A DNA stretch of 64,000 bases from Brevundimonas sp. (GTDB lineage: Bacteria > Pseudomonadota > Alphaproteobacteria > Caulobacterales > Caulobacteraceae). Positions 15,860 to 23,249 of this stretch are shown here, one piece after another; position 1 is the stretch's first letter; the number at the start of each line of letters is the position of its first letter. Location of the stretch: contig NZ_JAIYCP010000003.1 of assembly GCF_027487935.1 (NCBI RefSeq), positions 62,001 to 126,000 of the forward strand, read 5' to 3'. The position numbers and the translations under genes were made by a program. The notes under the pieces were generated by a model that was given only the letters and a program-made list of their open reading frames with translations, had not been told where the DNA came from and made no database searches.

Positions 15860-15972
15860 CTCTCTGCGAAACGCCACCCTCTGCTTTCGCACTGAGGTCT
15901 AGCCGCTCCTTTCAGACCCGACAGACCGCAGGGGCTTTTCCCTGTGGTCAACTGCTAGCGGAGGTCCTGAAA
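15860..15972 (+). promoter_or_regulatory. Cold-shock gene leader, copy 1
   Basis: This stretch shares three ordered blocks with the leader of the second cold-shock gene: CTCTCTGCGAAACGC (15860-15874), TTCAGACCCGACAG (15911-15924), and GGTCAAC followed by the ribosome-binding GGAGGTC just before the ATG. A TTGACG at 15825-15830 could be the -35 element. Conservation of a non-coding leader between paralogues suggests a regulatory RNA, as known for cspA-type 5' UTRs. Confidence 0.55.
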
Positions 15973-16185
15973 ATGGCTACCGGCACTGTGAAATGGTTCA
16001 ACTCCACCAAGGGCTACGGCTTCATCCAGCCTGACGACGGCGGCAAGGACGTGTTCGTCCACATCTCGGCCGTCGAACAAGCGGGCCTGCGCGGCCTGGA
16101 TGAAAACCAGAAGGTTTCCTACGAAATCGAGCGCGACAAGCGTTCGGGCAAGGAATCGGCTGGTCAGCTGAAGACCGAAGGCTGA
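15973..16185 (+). CDS. Cold-shock domain protein, copy 1
   Basis: This is a 70-residue single cold-shock-domain protein, an OB-fold RNA/ssDNA chaperone. RNP-1-like KGYGFIQP and RNP-2-like VFVHIS motifs are visible after [16 protein letters not shown]. It is about 80 percent identical over most of its length to the second copy downstream. It has its own terminator. Such proteins melt mRNA structure during cold shock or stationary phase; some alphaproteobacterial copies are constitutive, so cold induction is not proven by sequence. Confidence 0.95.
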   Translation: MATGTVKWFNSTKGYGFIQPDDGGKDVFVHISAVEQAGLRGLDENQKVSYEIERDKRSGKESAGQLKTEG

Positions 16186-16217
16186 GTTCACGCACCCTTC
16201 CCGGGTGCATGATTTCG

Positions 16218-16252
16218 ACGGCGGCGAGGGCCCAGGCCTTCGCCGCCGTTTT
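16218..16252 (+). terminator. Intrinsic terminator after cold-shock gene 1
   Basis: ACGGCGGCG (16218-16226) pairs with CGCCGCCGT (16241-16249) and is followed by TTT, a classic GC stem plus T-run 30 bp after the stop. It separates the two cold-shock transcription units. Confidence 0.85.
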
Positions 16253-16313
16253 GCTATCTGCGCCACGCCGCTTGCTATTGACCCGAAAAGCGCCCACCTG
16301 AGGCTTCGTCGAT

Positions 16314-16435
16314 CTCTCTGCGAAACGCTGCTGCCCCTTTGCATCGCGCACCGAGGTCCAAAGCCGATCCCATTCAGACCCGACAGGCCGACCCGGAACC
16401 TCTTCCGGCGGTCAACGCCTAACGGAGGTCTCAAA
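16314..16435 (+). promoter_or_regulatory. Cold-shock gene leader, copy 2
   Basis: It contains the same ordered blocks as copy 1: CTCTCTGCGAAACGC at 16314-16328, TTCAGACCCGACAG at 16373-16386, then GGTCAAC and GGAGGTC before the ATG. The sequence between blocks is diverged and differs in length by about 9 bp. A TTGACC at 16278-16283 may be the -35 element. The pattern of conserved blocks in variable spacers is what a selected RNA leader would leave. Confidence 0.55.
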
Positions 16436-16648
16436 ATGGCTACCGGCACTGTGAAATGGTACAACTCCACCAAGGGTTACGGCTTCATCGCCCCCGATGA
16501 CGGCGGCAAGGACGTGTTCGTCCACGCCTCGGCCGTTGAAACGTCCGATCTGGGCACGCTGAACGAAAACCAGAAGATTTCCTACGAAGTCGAGCGCGAC
16601 TCGCGTTCGGGCAAGGAATCGGCCGGTCGCCTCAAGGCCGCCGAATAG
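16436..16648 (+). CDS. Cold-shock domain protein, copy 2
   Basis: This is a 70-residue cold-shock protein paralogous to the gene 250 bp upstream. [18 protein letters not shown] and KDVFVHASAVE carry the RNA-binding aromatic motifs. It differs from copy 1 mainly in Trp-Tyr for Trp-Phe near residue 9 and in the loop ETSDLGTLNENQKISYEVE. I chose the ATG at 16436, directly after a GGAGGTC ribosome-binding site; the frame is open upstream but that part is the leader. It has its own terminator, so the pair is a tandem duplication with leader, gene and terminator all copied. Confidence 0.95.
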   Translation: MATGTVKWYNSTKGYGFIAPDDGGKDVFVHASAVETSDLGTLNENQKISYEVERDSRSGKESAGRLKAAE

Positions 16649-16693
16649 TTTCCGACCAACGACCCTGCCGGGCTTGATGCCTGGCTGACGGAA

Positions 16694-16731
16694 GGGCCGG
16701 TCGCCGAACAGGCGCCGGCCCGACTGTTTTT
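16694..16731 (+). terminator. Intrinsic terminator after cold-shock gene 2
   Basis: GGGCCGG (16694-16700) pairs with CCGGCCC (16715-16721), with an inner CGCC/GGCG pairing, and TTTTT follows at 16727-16731. It is 46 bp after the stop codon. Confidence 0.8.
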
Positions 16732-16749
16732 CAACTTCCGGAGAAGCCG

Positions 16750-17016
16750 ATGACCCCGCTGGCAGACAAGCTCCCCACCATGACCGACCCCGACCTGAAG
16801 GCCCTGCGCCTCAATGCGGTCCGTCTGTCCGAGAGCGGCTCCCCCACCAAGATGGCGACCGCCGCGGAGCTGGTGCCCCTGATTGACGCCGAAGTGGCCC
16901 GCCGCACCGCCGACAAGACGACCATCACCGTCAAAAAGCCCCGCGCCCCCGCCAAGAAGAAGGTCGTCCCCGCGACCGGTCACCAGACCGCCCTGCCGGA
17001 CAGCAAGGCCGCCTAG
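16750..17016 (+). CDS. Small conserved hypothetical protein, basic tail
   Basis: This is an 88-residue protein. The N-terminal half is helical (LADKLPTMTDPDLKALRLNAVRL, then ATAAELVPLIDAEVARR). The C-terminal half is Lys/Pro/Ala-rich (KKPRAPAKKKVV) like histone-H1-type tails, suggesting nucleic-acid binding. An ATG with an AAC-TTCCGGAG leader fits a real start. No family is assigned. It lies immediately downstream of the second cold-shock gene but behind its terminator. Confidence 0.65.
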   Translation: MTPLADKLPTMTDPDLKALRLNAVRLSESGSPTKMATAAELVPLIDAEVARRTADKTTITVKKPRAPAKKKVVPATGHQTALPDSKAA

Positions 17017-17121
17017 GTCTGCCCTGCGAGCGGCGGCTCCGGCCTGCTCGATTGACCTTGAGCCCGTTTCGCTGACAACGTCCCGCATCGGCGGATCGCG
17101 TCCGCCTCAACAGGGGCTTTC

Positions 17122-19059
17122 ATGCGCATCCGTTCGCTCGCCGTCATTCTCGCCTGCACCCTGGCGCCAATGCCTGTTCTGGCCCAGGCCGCCGGCGTCG
17201 TCGAAAAGCCGGCAGCCCTGGTTGCCGATGGTGTCCCCGCCATTCCGGCGACGCTGGCGGCCGAGACCCGACCGTATATGGAGTTCCGTACCGCCGGCTT
17301 CGCGGGCTGGAATGCGGCCGACCGGTCGATGCTGATTTCGACCCGCTTCGGCAATACGGCGCAGATCCATCGGGTCGCCATGCCGATGGGCGCACGCGAG
17401 CAACTCAGCTTCGAGGTGGAACCGGTCGGCGGGCGCTGGTCCCCCGCCGGCGACGTGCTGGTCGTCAGCAAGGACAGGGGAGGCGATGAGTTCTTCCAGC
17501 TCTATACCCTGGCCAACGGCCGCCTGACCCTGCTGACGGACGGAGGACGCAGCCGCAACAGCTTCGGGGCCTGGAGCCAGGACGGGCGCCTGATCGGCTA
17601 TTCCTCCACCCGACGCAACGGCCGGGACAGCGATCTCTACGTCATGGATCCGCGTGACCCATCGACCGCCCGCATGGTGGCCGAGGTCAGCGGCGGCGGC
17701 TGGAGCATCGCCGACTTCTCGCCCGACGGCCGCACCGCCCTGGTGGTCCAGGGGATCCAGGTCACCAAGTCGAACCTCCATGCCCTCGATCTCGCGAGCG
17801 GACGCATGACCCCCATCGGGGATCACAGCCTGCCGATCGCCTTTGGCGGTGCCGCGTTCGCACCCGACGGGACCTTGTGGGTCACCTCGGATCAGGACAG
17901 CGACTTCCAGCGGCTGGGTCGTATCGATATGGCCACCGGTGTCTTCACTGCCGTCTCGACAGAGCCCCGCTGGGACGTCGAGGATTTCGACATCGCCGAG
18001 GACGGCTCCTTTATCGCCTATTCGATCAACGAGGCCGGCAGCACCCGCCTGCGCCTGCTCGACCCGGCGTCGGGCCGTGTTCGCGCGGTCGACAGCCTGC
18101 CCGCGGGCATCGCCGGCGGCCTCGACATCGCGCCCTGGGGCGAGATCGGACTGACCTTCTCCTCGGCCCGCAGCGCCTCCGACGCCTTTTCCATCGACCC
18201 CCGGACCCTGGCGGTCACCCGCTGGACCCGCAGCGAGACCGGCGGCCTGGATGTCACGCGCAACGTCGAGCCGGAGCTGATCGAGGTCGCCAGCTTCGAC
18301 GGAGAGCCGGTGTCCGGCTTCCTCTACCGCCCCGACCCTGCCCGCTTCCCGGGGCCCCGTCCGCTGATCGTCAACATCCACGGCGGACCCGAGGGCCAGA
18401 GCCGTCCGGGGTTCCTGGGGCGCAATAACTATCTGATCAACGAACTGGGGGTGGCCATCTTCTTCCCCAATGTCCGCGGCTCCACCGGCTACGGAAAGCG
18501 GTTCGTCAGCCTGGATAACGGGCCCGGGCTGCGCGAGAATTCCGTGCGCGATATCGGAGCCTACCTCGACCGTCTGGGTGCCGATCCGGCCATCGATGCG
18601 GCGCGTATCGCCGTGACCGGCGGCTCCTATGGCGGGTACATGTGCTACGCCGGGGCGATCCACTACGGCGACCGCCTTCGCGGGGCCAACTGCGTGGTCG
18701 CCATCTCCAATTTCGTGACCTTCCTGGAGAACACCGAGGCCTACCGCCGCGACCTGCGCCGCGTGGAATACGGTGACGAGCGCGACCCGTCCCAGCGCGC
18801 GCGCCTGATCGAGATCTCCCCCATGACCCGGGTCAACGAGATCAACATCCCCTTGATGGTGGTCACCGGCTGCAATGACCCCCGCGTCCCGGCGTCAGAG
18901 GCCGACCAGATGATCGCGGCTGTCCGGGCCAACGGCGGTTCCGCCTGGCACCTGCTCGGCCAGGACGAGGGCCACGGCTTTGCGAAAAAAGTGAACCAGG
19001 ACTACCAGTTCTGGGCCAGTCTGCTGTTCTGGCGCGAGACCCTGCTGAGCGCGGACTGA
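17122..19059 (+). CDS. S9 family prolyl-oligopeptidase-like serine peptidase (exported)
   Basis: This 645-residue exported peptidase would cleave short peptides in the periplasm. A signal peptide (ending VLAQA, about 1-23) precedes a seven-bladed WD40-like propeller (about 60-360; blades marked by SPDGRTAL, APDGTLWV and similar). The C-terminal alpha/beta hydrolase domain holds the catalytic triad: Ser502 in GGSYGGYM, Asp586 in NDPRVP and His618 in EGHGF. HGGPEGQ is the oxyanion region. Dipeptidyl- and acylaminoacyl-peptidase subfamilies share this plan, so exact specificity is open. A small exported-protein gene follows 14 bp downstream. Confidence 0.92.
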   Translation: MRIRSLAVILACTLAPMPVLAQAAGVVEKPAALVADGVPAIPATLAAETRPYMEFRTAGFAGWNAADRSMLISTRFGNTAQIHRVAMPMGAREQLSFEVEPVGGRWSPAGDVLVVSKDRGGDEFFQLYTLANGRLTLLTDGGRSRNSFGAWSQDGRLIGYSSTRRNGRDSDLYVMDPRDPSTARMVAEVSGGGWSIADFSPDGRTALVVQGIQVTKSNLHALDLASGRMTPIGDHSLPIAFGGAAFAPDGTLWVTSDQDSDFQRLGRIDMATGVFTAVSTEPRWDVEDFDIAEDGSFIAYSINEAGSTRLRLLDPASGRVRAVDSLPAGIAGGLDIAPWGEIGLTFSSARSASDAFSIDPRTLAVTRWTRSETGGLDVTRNVEPELIEVASFDGEPVSGFLYRPDPARFPGPRPLIVNIHGGPEGQSRPGFLGRNNYLINELGVAIFFPNVRGSTGYGKRFVSLDNGPGLRENSVRDIGAYLDRLGADPAIDAARIAVTGGSYGGYMCYAGAIHYGDRLRGANCVVAISNFVTFLENTEAYRRDLRRVEYGDERDPSQRARLIEISPMTRVNEINIPLMVVTGCNDPRVPASEADQMIAAVRANGGSAWHLLGQDEGHGFAKKVNQDYQFWASLLFWRETLLSAD

Positions 19060-19073
19060 ACGCCGACCCGTCC

Positions 19074-19592
19074 ATGAGCCTCGCCGTCGCCCTGTTCGCC
19101 ACCCTGACGCTTCAGCAGCCTGACCCGCTGGCCCCGGCCAGAACGGGCCAGGTGCTCTGCTACGAGCCCGACGTTGCGCGTCAGACCTGCTATGGGATCG
19201 CGTCCTACCGCTGGCTGGGCGACGGAACCATCGTCAGCGACATCGTGGTTGCCGCCAGCCAGGTCCCGGCGATTATCGTGCACTCCAGCGCGCCCGTTTT
19301 CGTTCGCGGCGACGCGGAATGCACACGGCTCGTGCCCAGCGCCGATCAGATCACCGCCATCTACGAGGATGGCCAGAGACTGGGCGGCTCCGAGTTCGAG
19401 TCGTTCAGACGGATCCTGGGTTCGAGTATCGATCAGGCGAACGGGCGAGGCCGCGAGCTGTGTTTCACCTACAAGCCCCTGGCCAATGGGGATATCAAAT
19501 CGACGGCGAGGATTGACGGCGTGGCACGCCCTGATCTGGGAGGGACCGCACGCTGGGTGCGTCCCGCCGATGGCTGGCGCGTCGCCTTCTAG
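19074..19592 (+). CDS. Exported hypothetical protein
   Basis: This 172-residue protein has a short hydrophobic N-terminus (MSLAVALFATLTL) that reads as a signal peptide. The mature part has four cysteines (two near VLCYEPDVARQTCYG, one in DAECTRL, one in ELCFTY), consistent with two disulfides in the periplasm, and beta-rich sequence. No family is recognised. It starts 14 bp after the S9 peptidase stop and is probably in the same operon. Its stop codon interlocks with that of the convergent cystathionine gamma-lyase gene in a shared CTAG at 19589-19592. Confidence 0.65.
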   Translation: MSLAVALFATLTLQQPDPLAPARTGQVLCYEPDVARQTCYGIASYRWLGDGTIVSDIVVAASQVPAIIVHSSAPVFVRGDAECTRLVPSADQITAIYEDGQRLGGSEFESFRRILGSSIDQANGRGRELCFTYKPLANGDIKSTARIDGVARPDLGGTARWVRPADGWRVAF

Positions 19593-20752
19593 CCCAGCGC
19601 CTGATCCAGGTCCGCGATCAGGTCCTCGACATCCTCCACCCCGACCGACAGCCGGATCAGGTTGTCGGTCACGCCGCCTGCCTCGCGAAGCTCCTTCGGC
19701 ACCGAGGCATGGGTCATGATGGCCGGGTGGTTGACCAGGCTTTCGACCCCGCCCAGCGACTCCGCCAGGGTGAAGACCCGCACCCGCTCCAGCACCCGTT
19801 TGGTCCGCTCCAGATCGCCGTCGATCAGGGCTGTGACCATGCCGCCGTAGCGGCCGTTCATCTGGCGTGACGCCAGTTCATGCTGAGGATGGCTGGTCAG
19901 GCCGGGATAGATCACCTTGGCGATCCCCTTCCGGTCCTCCAGCCAGCGCGCCACCGCCATGGCTCCCTCATTGTGCGCCTTCATGCGCAGGCCCAGCGTC
20001 TTCAGGCCCCGGTTGGCCAGGAAGGCGTCGAACGGCCCCATCACGCCGCCGACCGAATTCTGGAGAAACTTGATCTCCTTCGCGAGATCCGGGTTCGCCG
20101 TGACCAAGGCCCCGCCGATGATGTCGGAGTGGCCGTTCAGATATTTGGTCGCCGAATGCATGACCACATCGGCCCCCAGCCTGAGCGGCTGCTGGCTCCA
20201 GGGCGTGGCGAAGGTGTTGTCGACGATCAGCAGCAGGCCATGGGTCCTGGCGATCTTCGACAGGCCGGCGATGTCGGCCAGTTTCATCAGCGGATTGGTC
20301 GGGGTCTCCGCCCAGATGAGCTTCGTCTTCGGCGTGATGGCCGCCTCGACGGCCGCCAGATCGCTCAGATCGACATAGGCGAAGTCCAGCCCCATCGACC
20401 GGCGGCGCACCCGCTCGAACAGCCGCCAAGACCCGCCGTACAGATCGTCGCCGGTGACGATGTGCGAGCCGGCGTCCAGCAGTTCCAGCGCCGTCGAGGT
20501 CGCCGCCATGCCGCTGGCGAAGCCGAAGCCGTGGGTCCCGCCCTCAAGGTCCGCCAGACAGGCTTCGAAGGCCTCGCGCGTCGGGTTCTTGCCGCGCGCA
20601 TACTCATAGCCCTTGTTCACCCCCGGGCTTTCCTGGGCATAGGTCGAGGTGGCGTAGATCGGGGTCATGACCGCGCCGGTGGTCGGGTCGGGTCGCTGCC
20701 CGGCGTGAATCGCGCGGGTGGAGAAGCCCTGACTGTTCTTCAGCGATGCCAT
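19589..20752 (-). CDS. Cystathionine gamma-lyase / gamma-synthase family PLP enzyme
   Basis: This 387-residue PLP enzyme belongs to the Cys/Met metabolism family. Signature features are TRAIHAGQRPDPTTGAV, YEYARGKNPTREAFE, FASGMAATSTAL, and the Schiff-base Lys203 in SATKYLNGHSD. AESLGGVESLVNHPAIMTHAS and the C-terminal IRLSVGVEDVEDLI complete the pattern. The cystathionine beta-synthase gene two positions upstream on the same strand makes gamma-lyase in reverse transsulfuration (cystathionine to cysteine) the best assignment. The family also contains gamma-synthases and sulfhydrylases with the same motifs, so a gene symbol is withheld. Confidence 0.88.
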   Translation of the reverse strand: MASLKNSQGFSTRAIHAGQRPDPTTGAVMTPIYATSTYAQESPGVNKGYEYARGKNPTREAFEACLADLEGGTHGFGFASGMAATSTALELLDAGSHIVTGDDLYGGSWRLFERVRRRSMGLDFAYVDLSDLAAVEAAITPKTKLIWAETPTNPLMKLADIAGLSKIARTHGLLLIVDNTFATPWSQQPLRLGADVVMHSATKYLNGHSDIIGGALVTANPDLAKEIKFLQNSVGGVMGPFDAFLANRGLKTLGLRMKAHNEGAMAVARWLEDRKGIAKVIYPGLTSHPQHELASRQMNGRYGGMVTALIDGDLERTKRVLERVRVFTLAESLGGVESLVNHPAIMTHASVPKELREAGGVTDNLIRLSVGVEDVEDLIADLDQALG

Positions 20753-20846
20753 GGTGGTTCCGGTTACGGGGTTAGGCGACCGACGGGGCCGCCGAAGGAG
20801 GCCGCGTTGCGGCGAGGCCGGGCCGGGGCGGACCCCGGACCGTCGG

Positions 20847-20877
20847 GGCCTTGACGACCGGCCGGGTCGTCAAGGCC
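20847..20877 (-). other. Strong intercistronic hairpin between hydrolase and lyase genes
   Basis: GGCCTTGACGACC (20847-20859) and GGTCGTCAAGGCC (20865-20877) form a perfect 13-bp stem with a 5-nt loop. No T-run follows on the minus strand, so it is not a clear terminator. It could be an mRNA stabiliser, a partial terminator or a protein site setting the ratio of the genes on either side. Confidence 0.6.
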
Positions 20878-20922
20878 GCCATCAGGCCCACGCTCGTCGC
20901 CCGGCACCGGTGCCGCGAGGCG

Positions 20923-21735
20923 TCAGCCGGCGGGCGCGACGGGAGCGGCTGCGGCCGGCAGGAGGTTGGCGTCGAGGAAACGCCGCGTATGCTGGAACAC
21001 CTCGCACCAGACGGGGCCGGTCATGGAGGGATCACGCGACGTCAGCATCTGGACCTCGACCGTCGCGCCGCGGCGGCGAAGGTCGGCGGCCAGGTCGCGC
21101 ATGGTCGCGATCGAGATGACGGGGAAGGTAGAATAGCCCTCGATCAGCATCATCGGCAGCGCCCGGCGCGTCCGGCCGGGTTCGAAGATGTCCTCGCCGG
21201 TAGCAACCCCGATGGCCACGCGCGCCGTCGAATCCGGATGGGCCGATCCGTCCGTGGCGACGAAACCACCCAGGGAGAAGCCCCAGATTCCGACCCGCGT
21301 CGGATCCACGCCCTCCAGCGTGCCCATATAGGCCACGGCGTCATGGCCCGCCTCTTCCCACAGGCGGATGTCGCGGCCGTTCCAGGGAACCTGGCGCGCC
21401 CGGGCCTCGAAATAGTTCGGGACCAGCACATGGTAGCCACGGGCCGCCAGCTGGATGGCGTGCGGGTCGAACGAATGGGCGTCGACGGTCAGACCTTCCG
21501 AGCTGTGCAGCAGGACCACGGCGGCACCGTTGGCGGGGCCGGTCGGCTTGTAGATCAGGCCGCGCACCTTCTGGGAGTTGCTGGTGTACTCGGCCGGCCC
21601 GCGCGTCGCCCGTTGCGGCACATCGTCGGCGCAACCTGCCGAAGCAGCCGCCTGGGCCGCAGCGTTCGAGGCGGTGCCCAGCATCGCGGCCGCAGCCACG
21701 CAGGCGAGAAGGCGTCTGGAGAATTTCAGCGTCAT
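20923..21735 (-). CDS. Exported alpha/beta hydrolase, dienelactone-hydrolase-like
   Basis: This is a 270-residue protein with a signal peptide (about 1-28, ending NAAAQ). The alpha/beta hydrolase core contains AVVLLHSSEGL, a nucleophile elbow GFSLGG with Ser154, and the DLH-like IQLAARGYHVLVPNYFEAR. A typical acid or His is harder to place: the C-terminal half has VMLIEG-like and FQHTRRFLDANLL segments with the candidate His. Its ATG overlaps the cystathionine beta-synthase stop by 4 bp (21732-21735), so translation is coupled to a cytoplasmic sulfur-amino-acid enzyme although this product looks exported. Substrate unknown. Confidence 0.78.
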   Translation of the reverse strand: MTLKFSRRLLACVAAAAMLGTASNAAAQAAASAGCADDVPQRATRGPAEYTSNSQKVRGLIYKPTGPANGAAVVLLHSSEGLTVDAHSFDPHAIQLAARGYHVLVPNYFEARARQVPWNGRDIRLWEEAGHDAVAYMGTLEGVDPTRVGIWGFSLGGFVATDGSAHPDSTARVAIGVATGEDIFEPGRTRRALPMMLIEGYSTFPVISIATMRDLAADLRRRGATVEVQMLTSRDPSMTGPVWCEVFQHTRRFLDANLLPAAAAPVAPAG

Positions 21736-23135
21736 CGGTTCAGGCTCAGATGGTTGATAAGGTCCGTGCGCGTAATCAGGCCCACAAATCGCTCGCCGTC
21801 CAGTACGATCGCCACACGATCGCGATCAAACAGGGGGATCAGCGCATCGAGGCTCTCACCGACCTGCACCGTATCGAGGTCGCGGGTCATCGCCGATGAA
21901 ACCGGTTTGGCGAAGCGTTCGCGGCGGGTGATCTCGTCGGTGTTCATGACATGGACCAGATCGCTCTCGTCCAGGATGCCGACCAGACGGCCGTCCTGGA
22001 TAATGGGCAGTTGCGAAACATCGGCCCCCCGCATCCGCTTGAAGGCCGTGTCCAGGGTATCGTCGGGCCCCGCCACGATCACATCGCCCTTCTCGTATTT
22101 GCGGGAAATCAGGTCGGACAGGTCGCCATGCAGCGGCTGTCCACCGAGGCCCTGATCCGCCAGCCAGGCATCATTGTAGACCTTGGACAGGTATTTCGCG
22201 CCGGTGTCGCAGACGAAGGTCACGACCCGCTTCGGCTCGGTCTGTTCGCGGCACCAGCGCAGGGCACTGGCGATGAGGGTGCCGGACGAGGAGCCGGCCA
22301 GGATCCCCTCCTTCAGCAACAGCTCGCGCACCGTGGCGACGGCTTCGGCGTCGGGGATCGAATAGGCCCGGTCGATCAGGCTCATGTCGGCGGTGTCCGG
22401 CACGAAATTCTGACCGATACCTTCAACGGTATAGCTGCCCTCAGGGCCGGGCACACCGTCATTGACGATCCCGGCGAGGGTCGAGCCGACCGGATCAGCC
22501 AGGATGATCTGGGCCTTCGAGCCCCTACTCTTCAGATAGCGGGCGATCCCGGTGATCGTGCCGCCCGAGCCGATACCGGCCGCGAAGGCGTCGATGTCGC
22601 CACCCATCTGTTCGTAGATTTCCGGCCCCGTGGTCTGGAAATGCGCCAGGGAGTTGGCCTCATTGGCGAACTGGTTGACGTAGAAGCCGCCCGGAATCTG
22701 CTGTGCCAGTCGCTCGGCCATGTCGGTGTAATATTCGGGATGCCCGTGCGGCACATCCGAACGCGTCAGGCGAACATCGGCACCCATCGCCCTGAGATGC
22801 TGAATCTTTTCCCGGGACATCTTGTCGGGGATGACCAGAAGCACCTTATAGCCCTTGGCCTGTCCGACCAGCGTCAGCGCCAGGCCCGTATTGCCGGCCG
22901 TCGCCTCGACGATGGTGCCACCGGGCTTGAGAAACCCCTCCGCCTCGGCCGCCGCAATCATTGACAGGGCGATACGGTCCTTGATCGACCCGCCGGGGTT
23001 CTGCGCCTCAAGCTTGAGGAACAGGCGACACGGGCCGGTATCGATCTTCGTCACCTCCACCATCGGCGTCTTGCCGATCAGGTCCAGCAGGGAGCCGGTC
23101 GGACCGGACAGGACGGGGGCGGCGGCCAGGGACAT
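21732..23135 (-). CDS. Cystathionine beta-synthase with CBS-domain pair
   Basis: This 467-residue PLP enzyme condenses serine (or O-acetylserine) with homocysteine to cystathionine. The catalytic domain (about 1-330) shows KLEAQNPGGSIKDRIA with PLP Lys52, EATAGNTGLALTLVG, and the phosphate-binding GSGGTITG. A regulatory pair of CBS motifs (about 340-467) follows, including DVSQLPIIQDGRLVGILDES and VAIVLDGERFVGLITRTDL. Bacterial CBS enzymes of this form lack the heme domain, as here. With the gamma-lyase downstream this forms a reverse-transsulfuration operon. The upstream gap to divergent rnr is about 114 bp; I see no riboswitch in it. Confidence 0.92.
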   Translation of the reverse strand: MSLAAAPVLSGPTGSLLDLIGKTPMVEVTKIDTGPCRLFLKLEAQNPGGSIKDRIALSMIAAAEAEGFLKPGGTIVEATAGNTGLALTLVGQAKGYKVLLVIPDKMSREKIQHLRAMGADVRLTRSDVPHGHPEYYTDMAERLAQQIPGGFYVNQFANEANSLAHFQTTGPEIYEQMGGDIDAFAAGIGSGGTITGIARYLKSRGSKAQIILADPVGSTLAGIVNDGVPGPEGSYTVEGIGQNFVPDTADMSLIDRAYSIPDAEAVATVRELLLKEGILAGSSSGTLIASALRWCREQTEPKRVVTFVCDTGAKYLSKVYNDAWLADQGLGGQPLHGDLSDLISRKYEKGDVIVAGPDDTLDTAFKRMRGADVSQLPIIQDGRLVGILDESDLVHVMNTDEITRRERFAKPVSSAMTRDLDTVQVGESLDALIPLFDRDRVAIVLDGERFVGLITRTDLINHLSLNR

Positions 23136-23249
23136 TCACAAACTCCGGGGGGCTTCTGCGCCGGAAGCTAGGCGCGCCCTCTCCCCATCACAAGCCGCGC
23201 AAGATTTCGCCTCTCGAAGAGCGCCGAAGCACGGTATCAAGGAATCCAC

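Noticed and set aside
23136-23249. SAM-type riboswitch upstream of the cystathionine beta-synthase gene
   Set aside because: The 114-bp gap shows no SAM-II core or other recognisable aptamer fold by eye.
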